Positions 36,166 to 44,491 of a stretch of 64,000 nt of DNA are shown here, one piece after another. The position numbers and the translations under genes are program-made. This DNA is from Blastopirellula retiformator (GTDB lineage: Bacteria > Planctomycetota > Planctomycetia > Pirellulales > Pirellulaceae), in contig NZ_SJPF01000004.1 of the NCBI RefSeq assembly GCF_007859755.1, forward strand, positions 966,506 through 1,030,505. The letters run 5' to 3'. The first letter of the stretch is position 1. Each line of letters begins with the position of its first letter. Under the pieces are notes generated by a model. That model saw nothing but the letters and a program-made list of their open reading frames with translations. It had not been told where the DNA came from and ran no database searches.

Positions 36166-37186
36166 CGCTCGTTAGCTCATCTTCCTTGGTGGGGGTCGAC
36201 TCCAGAATTCGATCGATAATGTCGTCCGGGCTGATTCCGTCGCTTTCGGCGGCGAAGTTCACCGAGATGCGATGACGCAACACCGGTTTGGCCAGGGCCT
36301 GAATATCTTCGGTCGAGACGTGGGTGCGACCATGCAGCAACGCGCGAGCCTTGCCGCCGAGAATCAAAAACTGAACGGCGCGGGGACCAGCGCCCCAGCT
36401 GACCAGGTCTTGCACAAAGTCAGGCGTGCCGGCGCCGCCGATGCGGGTCTGACGGACCAGCGACAAGGCGAACCGGATCACATGGTCGGTAATCGGAACT
36501 TCGCGGACGATTTTTTGCAGTTCGATCAGCTCTTCGCCGGTCAGCACCGGGGCGATTTCGCCTTTGGCGCCGCCGGTGGTGCGGCGGGCGATTTCAAACT
36601 CATCGTCAAAGTTCGGGTACTTCACAAAGACCTTGAACATGAAGCGGTCTTGCTGCGCTTCCGGCAGCGGGTAAGTACCTTCCTGTTCGATCGGGTTTTG
36701 CGTCGCCAACACGAAGAACGGGTCGGACAGTTCGTGGCGAACGCGGCCGACGGTGACCTGACGCTCCTGCATCGCTTCGAGTAGCGCCGCTTGCGTCTTG
36801 GGAGGCGTACGGTTGATTTCGTCGGCGAGAATAATGTTCGAGAAGAGCGGGCCTTCCAGGAAGCGGAATTCGCGATGGCCGGTCGAACGGTTCTCTTCGA
36901 TGATCTCGGTGCCGGTGATGTCGGCCGGCATCAAGTCAGGCGTAAATTGGATGCGGCTGAAGCTGAGATTCAGCGTCTTGGCCAGCGAGCTGATCATCAA
37001 CGTCTTGGCCAGCCCCGGCACCCCTTCCAACAGGCAGTGACCTCGGCTGATCAGCGAGATCAGCAATTCTTCGATCACGTCGGTCTGCCCGACGATGATT
37101 TGCGAAAGCTGCTCATGAATCTGACGACGAGCGGCGGCAATTCTCTCGACCGCAGCGGCGTCTGCCTGAAGGGGAGAGTCGGACAT
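36134..37186 (-). CDS. MoxR-family AAA+ ATPase
   Basis: 350 residues from MSDSPLQ; an in-frame ATG lies 5 codons earlier. Walker A appears in the family form GVPGLAKT (55-62), Walker B as ILADEINR (about 120-127), and sensor/arginine-finger segments [22 protein letters not shown] and DRFMFK follow. The C-terminal lid is about 230-340. MoxR ATPases act as chaperones that load metals or remodel VWA proteins. First gene of the ten-gene operon; 279 nt separate it from the preceding gene, so its promoter should lie there. Confidence 0.93.
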   Translation of the reverse strand: MSDSPLQADAAAVERIAAARRQIHEQLSQIIVGQTDVIEELLISLISRGHCLLEGVPGLAKTLMISSLAKTLNLSFSRIQFTPDLMPADITGTEIIEENRSTGHREFRFLEGPLFSNIILADEINRTPPKTQAALLEAMQERQVTVGRVRHELSDPFFVLATQNPIEQEGTYPLPEAQQDRFMFKVFVKYPNFDDEFEIARRTTGGAKGEIAPVLTGEELIELQKIVREVPITDHVIRFALSLVRQTRIGGAGTPDFVQDLVSWGAGPRAVQFLILGGKARALLHGRTHVSTEDIQALAKPVLRHRISVNFAAESDGISPDDIIDRILESTPTKEDELTSDARFQKIFAS

Positions 37187-37465
37187 GAGCGGTTCCTTCA
37201 ATCGAGCGGCAGAATAGGTTGGCGGGCGGCGGTTCGTAGGGCGAACCTGCCAGCCATTAAAACGGCGTTTCGTAGACTTCGTGTCGCAATGTTCACAATT
37301 AGTTCATCGAAGTCGAATTTCGACCTCAAAAGGTAGCTCGCAAATTAACAATTGGCGGTCCCGCAGCCCTGTCGGCGGGATTGTGACGATTGTAGGAATT
37401 GCGCTAAGTGTTTGTGCGAAAAGGCTTTCTGGAAGAGGACCGCCAGCTTTGGTCGCTGCGGTCGG
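37187..37465. promoter_or_regulatory. Upstream region of the MoxR operon
   Basis: 279 bp between the end of the PQQ-propeller gene and the MoxR gene. It contains a near-perfect palindrome GTCGAATTTCGAC (37312-37324; 6-bp arms) that could be an operator. No confident -10/-35 pair and no clear terminator for the upstream gene were found. Confidence 0.3.
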
Positions 37466-40400
37466 TCACTTCTCTTCCTTCGGGGGGTAGGTCGTGCGGG
37501 GAAGGGCCGAGCCGCTGGGCGCCGGCGGAGCAGGCGCCGCCGTAAAGTTGAGCGCGAAGGCCGACTTGGTCAGCAGCACGCGGAGCGTCTGGGTCTCGGG
37601 ATCCCCAAACAACTGGAAGGTGGCGGTGTGCTCCGATTGTCCGTCACGCAGCAGTACCCGGCCGTCGCGGCGGTCGACCAGCAGTACGATCGCTTCGTGC
37701 ACCTTTTTGTCGATCCGGTTCTGCCGCGAGGCGAACGCCAACACCGGCAGCCGCGGCGATTGCTCGGCTTCGATCAGGTGGAAGTCGCGAATCGGTTCCG
37801 GCGTTTGCCACTGCAGCTGGCCGTCGCTGCGCGAGAAACTGTAGACCCGCGAAACCGGACCGACCGGCTCTTTGGAGTTGTACGGGATGCTCTTGGAGGT
37901 AAAGCGGCTCTCTTTGCGGCTGGTGGTGACGATCACTTGGAAGTCGTCGGCGCCTTCGACAATCTTGAGTTGCGAATCGCGCTGGTCCAGCTCGGGCTCG
38001 GCTTGCAGTTGGGCATCGATCACGGTCTTGCCGTCCGCCAGGTCAAACAAGTGGAACTTGCCATTGGGCTCCATGATCGCCACCTGCGAACCCATGATCT
38101 TGCCGCGTGAGCCAAGTTCCGCGGCATACCGCCACAGCTCTTCGCCGGTCAGCAGGTCGACCATGATCGCCGTTTGCTCGGTCCCTTTTTCCCAGGTCAG
38201 ATAATTCGTGCCGTTGGTCGCCCAGATCTGCTCGCGGACCGGCGACTTGACTTGACCAAGCTGCGCGCCGCTCCGCAAGTCGAATAGCAGCGCCTCGGTC
38301 TCGGTTTGGGTGTCGTCCTTGCGAGGCGGAATTGCCGCCAAGACCGAATCGCTCGACAGCAAGTAGCAGCCAGGCGGAACGTTGTCCCGTTCCCAGTTCG
38401 ACGCACCAGTCAGCGGATCGATGCAGATCAGCTTGTTGCCGCGCTGCAAGCAGAGCGAGTCATACCGCAGCGGGCTCATGTAGCCGATCGGTCGTTCGTT
38501 CAGTGAGTCATGACCGTCGTAGGCATAGTCGCCAAACGGATTGTCATTGACCTCGACGACGTTCACCTTCGGCCGGGTGCGGCTGTTGCTTCCTTCTGGG
38601 GAAAGATTCTCTTGCCACAGCGCCCGCTCTCGCAGCTCATCGTCTCCCCCGCGCTCCAGCGTGTCGAACGCGTGGACCTCGTTGCCGAACGACACGACCA
38701 CCAAATGCCCCAGGCGATCGGCATGGATTTGGGCGGTCTGCGAGTTGTAGATCTGCGTTTCGTTCAGCATGGTAAACGGCAAGTGCAGCCGCTGGTTGCC
38801 ATACTCGTCGATCGCCACGACATGGCGTTCTTCGTTGTCGAGCTTGAGCGCTTCGCGAGGAATGTCGAAGCCAAATCGTTCGTCGACCCGAATCGGATGC
38901 AGAAGACGCACGGCCGCAGCCAGATCTTCGCGGCGGCGGTCGAGATTCACCGCGCCGTAGTTCCAATACGGATTGGCGACGTTGATCGCCTGCTTCATCG
39001 CCAACTGGCGAGCGGTCTGGCCATCGGCCAATTTCTCGTTACGGAAACGCTCGGCCAGGCGGCGATAGACGATCGACGCGTCGGCGGTGTGCCCGCGAGC
39101 TTCCAGCAGTCCCGCCAATTCGGCGGTCGCTTGGGCGGCGACCTGCGCATCTTCGCAGAAGGCGAGTTGTTGCCAGATCGTTTCGGCGGTCAGTTCGTTT
39201 CCTTCCCGCTTGGCGACGCTGGCCAGTTCCAACTCGGCCTGACGGGCCAGTGGGAAAGCGCCAAAGCGACGAGCGAAATGTAACAGCTTATTGGCGTAGG
39301 CGTCGGTATCGGACGACTCTTGCGTCGTCTGCCAACGCTCGGCGATCGCTTCGTTCATGGCGGCGATCACCGTTTCGTCAGCCGCATCGCGCAGCTGAGC
39401 CAGTTGCCCGCCGATCCAGCGATCTCGCTGCACCCGCAGGTTTGGGCCGATGTTTTGCAGCGGGCGTTCGGTCTTCCCCTGGTCGAGGATTTCGTCGAGT
39501 AGATCGACGTAACGGATGTAGTCGTCGAAGGCCGCCTGGTGTTCGCCGGCCTGATGCAAGCCGATCGCGGTCACGCGGACCAGCTCGAGCCGATCATCGT
39601 TGCTTTCGACGATCGATTGCAGGATGTCGGCCGTTTTGCGGTTGGCGGCGAAGTCTTCCCGTAGCGCTTCAAGCGCCGTGGAGACGTACGCCTGTTGCGT
39701 TTCGGGCGAGTCGACCAGCTCCAGCGAGCGATGCAGGGTCGCCAGCGCTTCTTGGACTTTGCCGTCGTGGACCAGCAGTTCGCCCTGGTTGCGAAGCGCC
39801 TCGGCGTCGTTTGGGTTTTTCGCCAAACGAACGCGGACTTCGTCGCGGAGGGCGTCAATTTGCTTGAACGAAGCGACGAAGTTGACTCCTTGGGAGATCA
39901 CGTAGCGGCCATGGCAAACCAGGTTGCCGAGCGTCCCTTCGGTCGGGATCGACTTGTCGAGTTTTCCGTTGCGAATGTTGATCCGCACGATCTCGTCTTG
40001 GGTGGTCGGCAGGTAGTAGTAGTCGCCGCTTAAGAAGCCGCGACCGCTCGGCAGACCGCCATCGGGGATGGCCTGGTTTTCCCACGCGGCGTCGCCGGTA
40101 TCGACCTTCAAGCCGTAGATGGTGTTGGCGCCAATGATCAACGCGATGTCGTCGGCAACGGTCGCCAGGTAGACGCCATCTTCTCGTGGACGTTCCCACA
40201 GCAGCTGGCCGGTCATTCGATCGAGACAGTAGATTTCGTCCGTTTCGGGCGGCGTCAGAAAGACGCGGTTGCCGGAGATCACGACGCGGCCATCCGACCA
40301 GCGATCACCATAACCAGGACGCGTTTCGGCCCGGCGGCGCCGGATAAAACCTTGCCGCGGCTGGCGTTCGACCGTTTGGTATTGGTAACCCCACAGCAGC

Positions 40401-42061
40401 GAACGTTGGCGAACGTCGATCGCCGCCACGACGCCGATATTGGTCGGGCAGATCAACACGCCGTCCGAGAACGACGGTGAGGCGCCAAACTGGCGATGGG
40501 CCGGCTGATCGACCGACATCCACAGGCCGTCCAGCTGCGCCAACTGTTGCGACCACAGCAGCTTGCCGTCGGCCGAATGGAAGACGAGCAGGCGGATTTC
40601 GCCGTTGACCTCGGCGATCGTGTAGAGCGAATCTTCCACGGGGAGCGGAACGCCCAGGAACTGCGCTTCGGCCAAGGCCGGCTCGTCGCTCATTTCGCTG
40701 CCGGCGATCCACAGCGTCTCCCCTTCTCCCCGCAAGCCGAAGCAGCGGAGGCGATTGGGAGTCGGCGCGCGGGCCACGTTAAACAGGGCGATGCCGGGAC
40801 GACGTTGTTCGGGCTCAGTCGGGGTCGATTCCTCGATGATGTAGACCCGCTCGCCATCGGACGAAATCTGCCCATAACAGCCGTCGAGCCAAGTGCGGCG
40901 TTTGATTTGATCGAGATAGCTGGAGCCGGGATCGTTCGACATGGCGCTAAACCGCGAGTCGATGCGGCTAACGTCGGAGGCGTCCCAGGGATAGTTCCAT
41001 TTCACCTTGCCGGTCGTCAGATCGACCCCCAGTAAGTGCCACGGAGTGCGGACCAGCACTTGGTCTCGCACGACGAGCGGCTGAGCGGCGGGAAGCGCCG
41101 CGACGCCATTTTCGGTAAAGCCTTGGGCGGCGTCCTCGGTCTGTTCTTCGTCATTGCTGCTGCGGGCCATCCGGACATGCCAGTTGAGGTTGCGCAGCGG
41201 CGCGCTTCCCTTGGTCGGCGCATTCCGTGATGCGTCGCCCCCAAAGACGACCCACGATTGCGGAATCTTGGAGCTGGGGGACGACAGGTCTTGGAACTGC
41301 TGCGCAAGCCACTCGCCCGGTTGGGCCGATTCTTCAAACAGCGGGGCCAGGGACGGGGGAACTTTGAAGTTCAAGTTCTTCTGAACGGAGCGGAGATTCT
41401 CCAACGTTTCGATCGCCAGGTCTTCTTCGCCGGCGGCGTAATAGCCGATCGCCATCAGCAGCGAGACTTCCGGTTCGTACTTCTCCATCGCCAAGCGGCT
41501 GTTCAGCAGCGGCTGCAAGGCCAGGACCGCCGACATCGGCAAACCTTGGTCTAGCTGCGAGCGAGCCAGCAAGATGGTCGCCTGATAGCCGCCGTCGGTA
41601 TGGGCGTAGCGCCGCGAGATTTCGGCCAGCATGCTGAGGTCGCGCGAGGTGATGGCCTGCTTCAGCATCGCCTTGGCGTCGGCGCCATAAAGCAGCTCGA
41701 ACGCCTCTTGCCCCTCTTTTGGCAACGAGTTGAGCAGCTCGCGGGCCTCTTTCTTGACGCTAAGGTCGACCGGCCCGGCCACTTGGCCCGGCAGGAAGAA
41801 GTCTTCCAGCTCCGGATCGTTGAGCAGCAGGCCAAGCTCCTCGGCGGCGGCGGTCCACCGCTTGTCGGCGATCGCTTCGCGGGCTCGCTCGGTCTGCAGC
41901 CGGATCTCACGCGGGGGCGCCAGAAAGACGGCGTCTTCGTTGGCGTCTACCTGGGCGGAAGCGGCGGCCGCGCAGGCGGCGATCAACAAAAAGGCCGTCA
42001 GGGGGGAGCGACGAAGCGGCGATCCACTGGCAGGGAGAGAGGGGAGGATGCGATGTTTCAC
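37466..42061 (-). CDS. Giant secreted PQQ-propeller repeat protein with TPR-like region
   Basis: 1531 residues. Signal peptide (LTAFLLIAACAAAASA, about residues 21-36). An N-terminal helical region (about 50-240) reads like TPR units. Then come beta-propeller blades with repeated PQQ-type motifs (for example LVVRDQVLVRTPWHLLGVDL, LFQ-type strands, and GDRWSDGRVVISGNRVFL), a second helical block (about 760-1050) and a further propeller to the C-terminus, which ends in a proline-rich tail. Such proteins in Planctomycetes are exported and probably bind peptides or polymers rather than PQQ. Not overlapping its neighbours; same strand as the MoxR operon. Confidence 0.85.
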   Translation of the reverse strand: MKHRILPSLPASGSPLRRSPLTAFLLIAACAAAASAQVDANEDAVFLAPPREIRLQTERAREAIADKRWTAAAEELGLLLNDPELEDFFLPGQVAGPVDLSVKKEARELLNSLPKEGQEAFELLYGADAKAMLKQAITSRDLSMLAEISRRYAHTDGGYQATILLARSQLDQGLPMSAVLALQPLLNSRLAMEKYEPEVSLLMAIGYYAAGEEDLAIETLENLRSVQKNLNFKVPPSLAPLFEESAQPGEWLAQQFQDLSSPSSKIPQSWVVFGGDASRNAPTKGSAPLRNLNWHVRMARSSNDEEQTEDAAQGFTENGVAALPAAQPLVVRDQVLVRTPWHLLGVDLTTGKVKWNYPWDASDVSRIDSRFSAMSNDPGSSYLDQIKRRTWLDGCYGQISSDGERVYIIEESTPTEPEQRRPGIALFNVARAPTPNRLRCFGLRGEGETLWIAGSEMSDEPALAEAQFLGVPLPVEDSLYTIAEVNGEIRLLVFHSADGKLLWSQQLAQLDGLWMSVDQPAHRQFGASPSFSDGVLICPTNIGVVAAIDVRQRSLLWGYQYQTVERQPRQGFIRRRRAETRPGYGDRWSDGRVVISGNRVFLTPPETDEIYCLDRMTGQLLWERPREDGVYLATVADDIALIIGANTIYGLKVDTGDAAWENQAIPDGGLPSGRGFLSGDYYYLPTTQDEIVRINIRNGKLDKSIPTEGTLGNLVCHGRYVISQGVNFVASFKQIDALRDEVRVRLAKNPNDAEALRNQGELLVHDGKVQEALATLHRSLELVDSPETQQAYVSTALEALREDFAANRKTADILQSIVESNDDRLELVRVTAIGLHQAGEHQAAFDDYIRYVDLLDEILDQGKTERPLQNIGPNLRVQRDRWIGGQLAQLRDAADETVIAAMNEAIAERWQTTQESSDTDAYANKLLHFARRFGAFPLARQAELELASVAKREGNELTAETIWQQLAFCEDAQVAAQATAELAGLLEARGHTADASIVYRRLAERFRNEKLADGQTARQLAMKQAINVANPYWNYGAVNLDRRREDLAAAVRLLHPIRVDERFGFDIPREALKLDNEERHVVAIDEYGNQRLHLPFTMLNETQIYNSQTAQIHADRLGHLVVVSFGNEVHAFDTLERGGDDELRERALWQENLSPEGSNSRTRPKVNVVEVNDNPFGDYAYDGHDSLNERPIGYMSPLRYDSLCLQRGNKLICIDPLTGASNWERDNVPPGCYLLSSDSVLAAIPPRKDDTQTETEALLFDLRSGAQLGQVKSPVREQIWATNGTNYLTWEKGTEQTAIMVDLLTGEELWRYAAELGSRGKIMGSQVAIMEPNGKFHLFDLADGKTVIDAQLQAEPELDQRDSQLKIVEGADDFQVIVTTSRKESRFTSKSIPYNSKEPVGPVSRVYSFSRSDGQLQWQTPEPIRDFHLIEAEQSPRLPVLAFASRQNRIDKKVHEAIVLLVDRRDGRVLLRDGQSEHTATFQLFGDPETQTLRVLLTKSAFALNFTAAPAPPAPSGSALPRTTYPPKEEK

Positions 42062-42397
42062 GCGCGGAGGCTCCAGCGGTTTTGAATAGGAACTTACTTC
42101 CTCAATTTACGACAACCGGACGAAAATGACCAATTGAATCGTCACAGGTTAGTCGTTTCGGCAAGCGATTGGTTCAGCACCGAAGCGATCGTTTGGCGCA
42201 AGTGTAGGCGTTAGGAAGCCTAAAAAAACGGGTCGAAAAGTTCCGAAAAGGCGGTATTTCCCGGTTTTTCGGCCTTTTTAGGCCTTTAGCCGCGATGTCA
42301 GGCTTGAAAAACTCGACTGAAATCTTTTAATCAACGCGTTCCGCTCAACGGACGGACAATCCATTCCACACTGCACAGCCTCGCAAGGAGGGAAAAA
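42062..42397. other. Divergent intergenic region upstream of HU, 336 bp
   Basis: AT-rich. Around 42216-42288 there are A/T-rich inverted segments (CCTAAAAAAACGGG with CCCGGTTTTTCGG and TTTTTAGG; CCGAAAA with TTTTCGG). A weak promoter-like TTGAAA (42304) with TTAATC (42327), 17-bp spacing, precedes the HU gene. Confidence 0.45.
42389..42397 (+). promoter_or_regulatory. Strong Shine-Dalgarno of the HU gene
   Basis: GCAAGGAGGGAAAAA just before ATG is a near-perfect anti-16S match. Most genes here lack such a site, so this start is firm and high expression is likely. Confidence 0.75.
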
Positions 42398-42739
42398 ATG
42401 GCGAAAAAAGCCGCTGCGGCCGCTACCGTCAAGAAGCCGCTGACGAAGACCGAACTGTTGAACAACATCGCCGAAGAAACGGGCATCGCCAAGAAGGACG
42501 TGGCGCTGGTCCTCGACTCGCTCTCGAACGAAGTCAAGAAGTCGCTGGGTCGCTCGGGCGCCGGCGCCATCTCGATTCCGGGCCTGATCAAGATCGAAAA
42601 GAAGAAGGTTCCGGCTCGTCCTGCCAAGAAGGGCGTTCCGAACCCGTTCAAGCCGGGCGAATTGATGGACGTTCCGGCCAAGCCGGCGTCGGTCAAAGTC
42701 AAGGTTCGCCCGTTGAAGAACCTGAAAGACATGGTCTAG
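42398..42739 (+). CDS. HU-family DNA-binding protein
   Basis: 113 residues, starting with a lysine/alanine-rich extension (MAKKAAAAATVKK) before the HU fold: LTKTELLNNIAEETGIAKKDV (helices 1-2), the beta sheet, and the DNA-binding arm region (RPAKKGVPNPFKPGEL). The arm keeps the proline that intercalates into DNA. A strong Shine-Dalgarno AAGGAGGG lies 7-8 nt before ATG, the clearest in the window, which fits an abundant protein. It bends and packages DNA. A large nested hairpin follows at 42785-42848. Longer than typical HU (about 90) because of the N-terminal extension. Confidence 0.9.
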   Translation: MAKKAAAAATVKKPLTKTELLNNIAEETGIAKKDVALVLDSLSNEVKKSLGRSGAGAISIPGLIKIEKKKVPARPAKKGVPNPFKPGELMDVPAKPASVKVKVRPLKNLKDMV

Positions 42740-42784
42740 TCGCCAGGCGAATTTTCGCTTGCCGCGTTAAAGACGCACGTCACG

Positions 42785-42848
42785 AGCGTAAGGCTGCAAG
42801 ATCCGAAGGGCGCACCACCCGCGCCCTTCCATCATGCGGCCTTACGCC
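42785..42848. terminator. Nested hairpin after HU
   Basis: Inner stem GAAGGGCGC (42805-42813) with GCGCCCTTC (42821-42829), and an outer pairing GCGTAAGGCTGCA with TGCGGCCTTACGC. There is no T run, so it may be a terminator of a structure-only type, an mRNA stabiliser, or part of a repeat. Confidence 0.5.
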
Positions 42849-42872
42849 GTTCTTGGTGGTAGAGAAGATTCG

Positions 42873-42944
42873 TAGGGTGGGTGGAGCAAGCGCCAAAACG
42901 TCTCCCACGTAAATCGTCATCGCTCGCTTGCGCAATCCCACCTT
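42873..42944. repeat. Small inverted-repeat element
   Basis: GGTGGGTGGAGCAAGCG (42876-42892) pairs with CGCTTGCGCAATCCCACC (42925-42942) apart from the middle. It could be a small MITE remnant; only one copy is seen here. Confidence 0.4.
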
Positions 42945-42997
42945 CTGCGTGGGCAACGCATTGTTGGCGCCAAGGACCAGACGAAGAAGCCGGCAAC

Positions 42998-43546
42998 CTA
43001 AGCTTTTTCCCGCAGAAACGGCGGTAATTTGGCCAGGTAGTATTCGACCGGCGGGGTCTCTAGATCGGGTTCTTTGCCGAGATCGTCAAAGCGTCGCAGC
43101 TCGATCGCCGCTTGGAAAAAAGGGCCGCTTTCGAAGTCGGCGATCTCGGCGGTCGACATGGCGCCTCCTTGCAGCTGCAGGCTCTGCAGCGACGCCGGCG
43201 ATAGATCTTCGTAATACGCCGCGTCGGTGGCGCACAGGTAGCGCTTGGCCGCGACATGTAACCGACCGGGCTCGACAATCTCGGGCGGAAAGTGCCGCGC
43301 CAGAAAGCGGGCGCCCAGCTCTTCGTGCTGCGCGTCGATCCCTTGCTCGGCGATCGACTCCTCTTTGCCGGTGATGAGATGGCCGAAGTCATGCAGAAAG
43401 CAGGCCGCGATCATTGCGTCGCCGGCGCCCGCCTGTTCGGCAAAGTACGCCGACTGCAGCGCGTGCTGCCGCTGGGTGACCTGCTCGCCATAAGTCTGGT
43501 CTCCTAGCTCGGAAAATTTGCGGGCGATGAATTCAAGGACTTGCAT
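42998..43546 (-). CDS. HD-domain protein, PhnZ-like
   Basis: 182 residues. It has the PhnZ-type start YGEQVTQRQHALQSAYFAEQ (about 19-38) and the metal motif HDFGHL (about 53-58), then further His/Glu positions (DAQHEELGARFLARHF). PhnZ is a mixed-valence diiron oxygenase that splits hydroxy-aminoethylphosphonate (organophosphonate catabolism). The usual partner PhnY is not visible here, so the substrate is uncertain. Single gene, with element B just upstream. Confidence 0.78.
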   Translation of the reverse strand: MQVLEFIARKFSELGDQTYGEQVTQRQHALQSAYFAEQAGAGDAMIAACFLHDFGHLITGKEESIAEQGIDAQHEELGARFLARHFPPEIVEPGRLHVAAKRYLCATDAAYYEDLSPASLQSLQLQGGAMSTAEIADFESGPFFQAAIELRRFDDLGKEPDLETPPVEYYLAKLPPFLREKA

Positions 43547-43581
43547 GTCGTTCGGTTACCGTGAGGGATAGGCGGGCTTGC

Positions 43582-43895
43582 TAGAGCGGTTTTCTTCAAT
43601 CTTTAGCGTTGTGGCTGGTTGCGGCCGCGCTGGTCGGCGTTGACCTGCATCGACGAATCTTGAGGATTCGCCTGCTTCGGTCGCCTTGACCAGCTTGCCT
43701 CACTAACTGCCTGTTGAAAAATGCCCTCGTGGCATTTTTCAACCTCGCCAGGCTCAGAGCATAGCTCTTCGCGGCTCCCAAAATAACGACTTACGTCGCT
43801 ATTTTGGGATCGCATCCCTGCGATCACGCAGTCCATCGAGAAAATCAACGGACTGCCAACGCCAGAAACGTTACAGCTATCAGAAAAACGCTCTA
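43582..43895. mobile_element. Element B interrupted by element A
   Basis: Starts TAGAGCGGTTTTCT and ends AGAAAAACGCTCTA, as in the intact copy at 8353. Element A lies inside at 43707-43855. Removing A plus a 4-bp duplication (153 bp) leaves exactly 161 bp, the length of the intact B copy. Confidence 0.85.
43707..43855. mobile_element. Element A, copy nested in element B (149 bp)
   Basis: Same length as the copy at 8101. Left flank CTAA (43703-43706), right flank CCAA (43856-43859), one mismatch, matching a 4-bp YTAR-like target duplication. The first hairpin has perfect 12-bp arms (TTGAAAAATGCC / GGCATTTTTCAA). Confidence 0.85.
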
Positions 43896-44106
43896 GAAAA
43901 CTAGTAGACGTCGCCTAGCATATTGGCCCCGCGAAAAAGCGAAAGATATTTTCGACAATCTCCGCTGTGCGAACTGGGAAGATTCGATGACGCCGCGCTT
44001 GGTTGCTCTCCACCCATTGGATAGGAGAGGCTGAAATTGCCCTTTTCCGGCGAATTCCTATTAGGGGCAAACGGCAGATTCGCGTCAGGGCGCTGCAATC
44101 AGCGAA

Positions 44107-44155
44107 AAAAGAAACGCCGAAGGTCTTAACTAAGCAAGACTTGCGGCGTTTTTTG
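44107..44155 (-). terminator. Terminator of the tRNA-Phe gene
   Basis: On the minus strand the stem AAACGCCG pairs with CGGCGTTT, and an inner AAGTCTT with AAGACCTT, followed by T-rich sequence. It lies just after the tRNA 3' end. Confidence 0.75.
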
Positions 44156-44159
44156 AAAG

Positions 44160-44232
44160 TGGTCAGAGCCGGAATCGAACCGGCGACACTTGGATTTTCA
44201 GTCCAATGCTCTACCAACTGAGCTATCTGACC
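44160..44232 (-). tRNA. tRNA-Phe (anticodon GAA)
   Basis: Minus-strand cloverleaf of 73 nt. Acceptor GGTCAGA pairs with TCTGACC, D-arm GCTC...GAGC, anticodon loop CTGAAAA giving GAA, T-arm CCGGTTCGATTCCGG with the invariant TTCGA. The discriminator is A, and the CCA end is not encoded, so it must be added after transcription. Confidence 0.95.
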
Positions 44233-44248
44233 AGTGGGAGAAAGACCA

Positions 44249-44277
44249 AATCTAGGTCAGCCGCCGCCGGTTGTCAA
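44249..44277 (-). promoter_or_regulatory. Promoter of tRNA-Phe
   Basis: Minus strand: -35 TTGACA (perfect), 17-bp spacer, -10 TAGATT (4 of 6), just upstream of the tRNA. Confidence 0.6.
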
Positions 44278-44345
44278 TTGGGGGCGCCGTTGTCCGAGAT
44301 AAAGAACCAGTCGTGACTTACGTCATCGAGATCGCCGCAGTTTGC

Positions 44346-44374
44346 TTGACAGTTTGCGGCGAAACTTCTAGTTT
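44346..44374 (+). promoter_or_regulatory. Possible promoter of the ExbBD/propeller operon
   Basis: -35 TTGACA (perfect), 17-bp spacer, -10 TAGTTT (3 of 6), about 120 nt upstream of the first gene. Confidence 0.4.
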
Positions 44375-44491
44375 GACCAGAACCTCTTCCCACGGAACAT
44401 TTGCTACACATCGCGAAACGCCTGACGCCGTACGTATCGACCCGTCGATTCGTATCAGGGTTCGCGTATCCTATTGGTTTTCCGCTAGGCC

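Larger units (their letters stand above)
43547..44159. other. Intergenic region holding the nested repeats
   Basis: Elements B and A (43582-43895), then about 200 bp without a recognised feature (43896-44106), then the tRNA terminator. Short open frames here are repeat-derived or unsupported. Confidence 0.6.
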
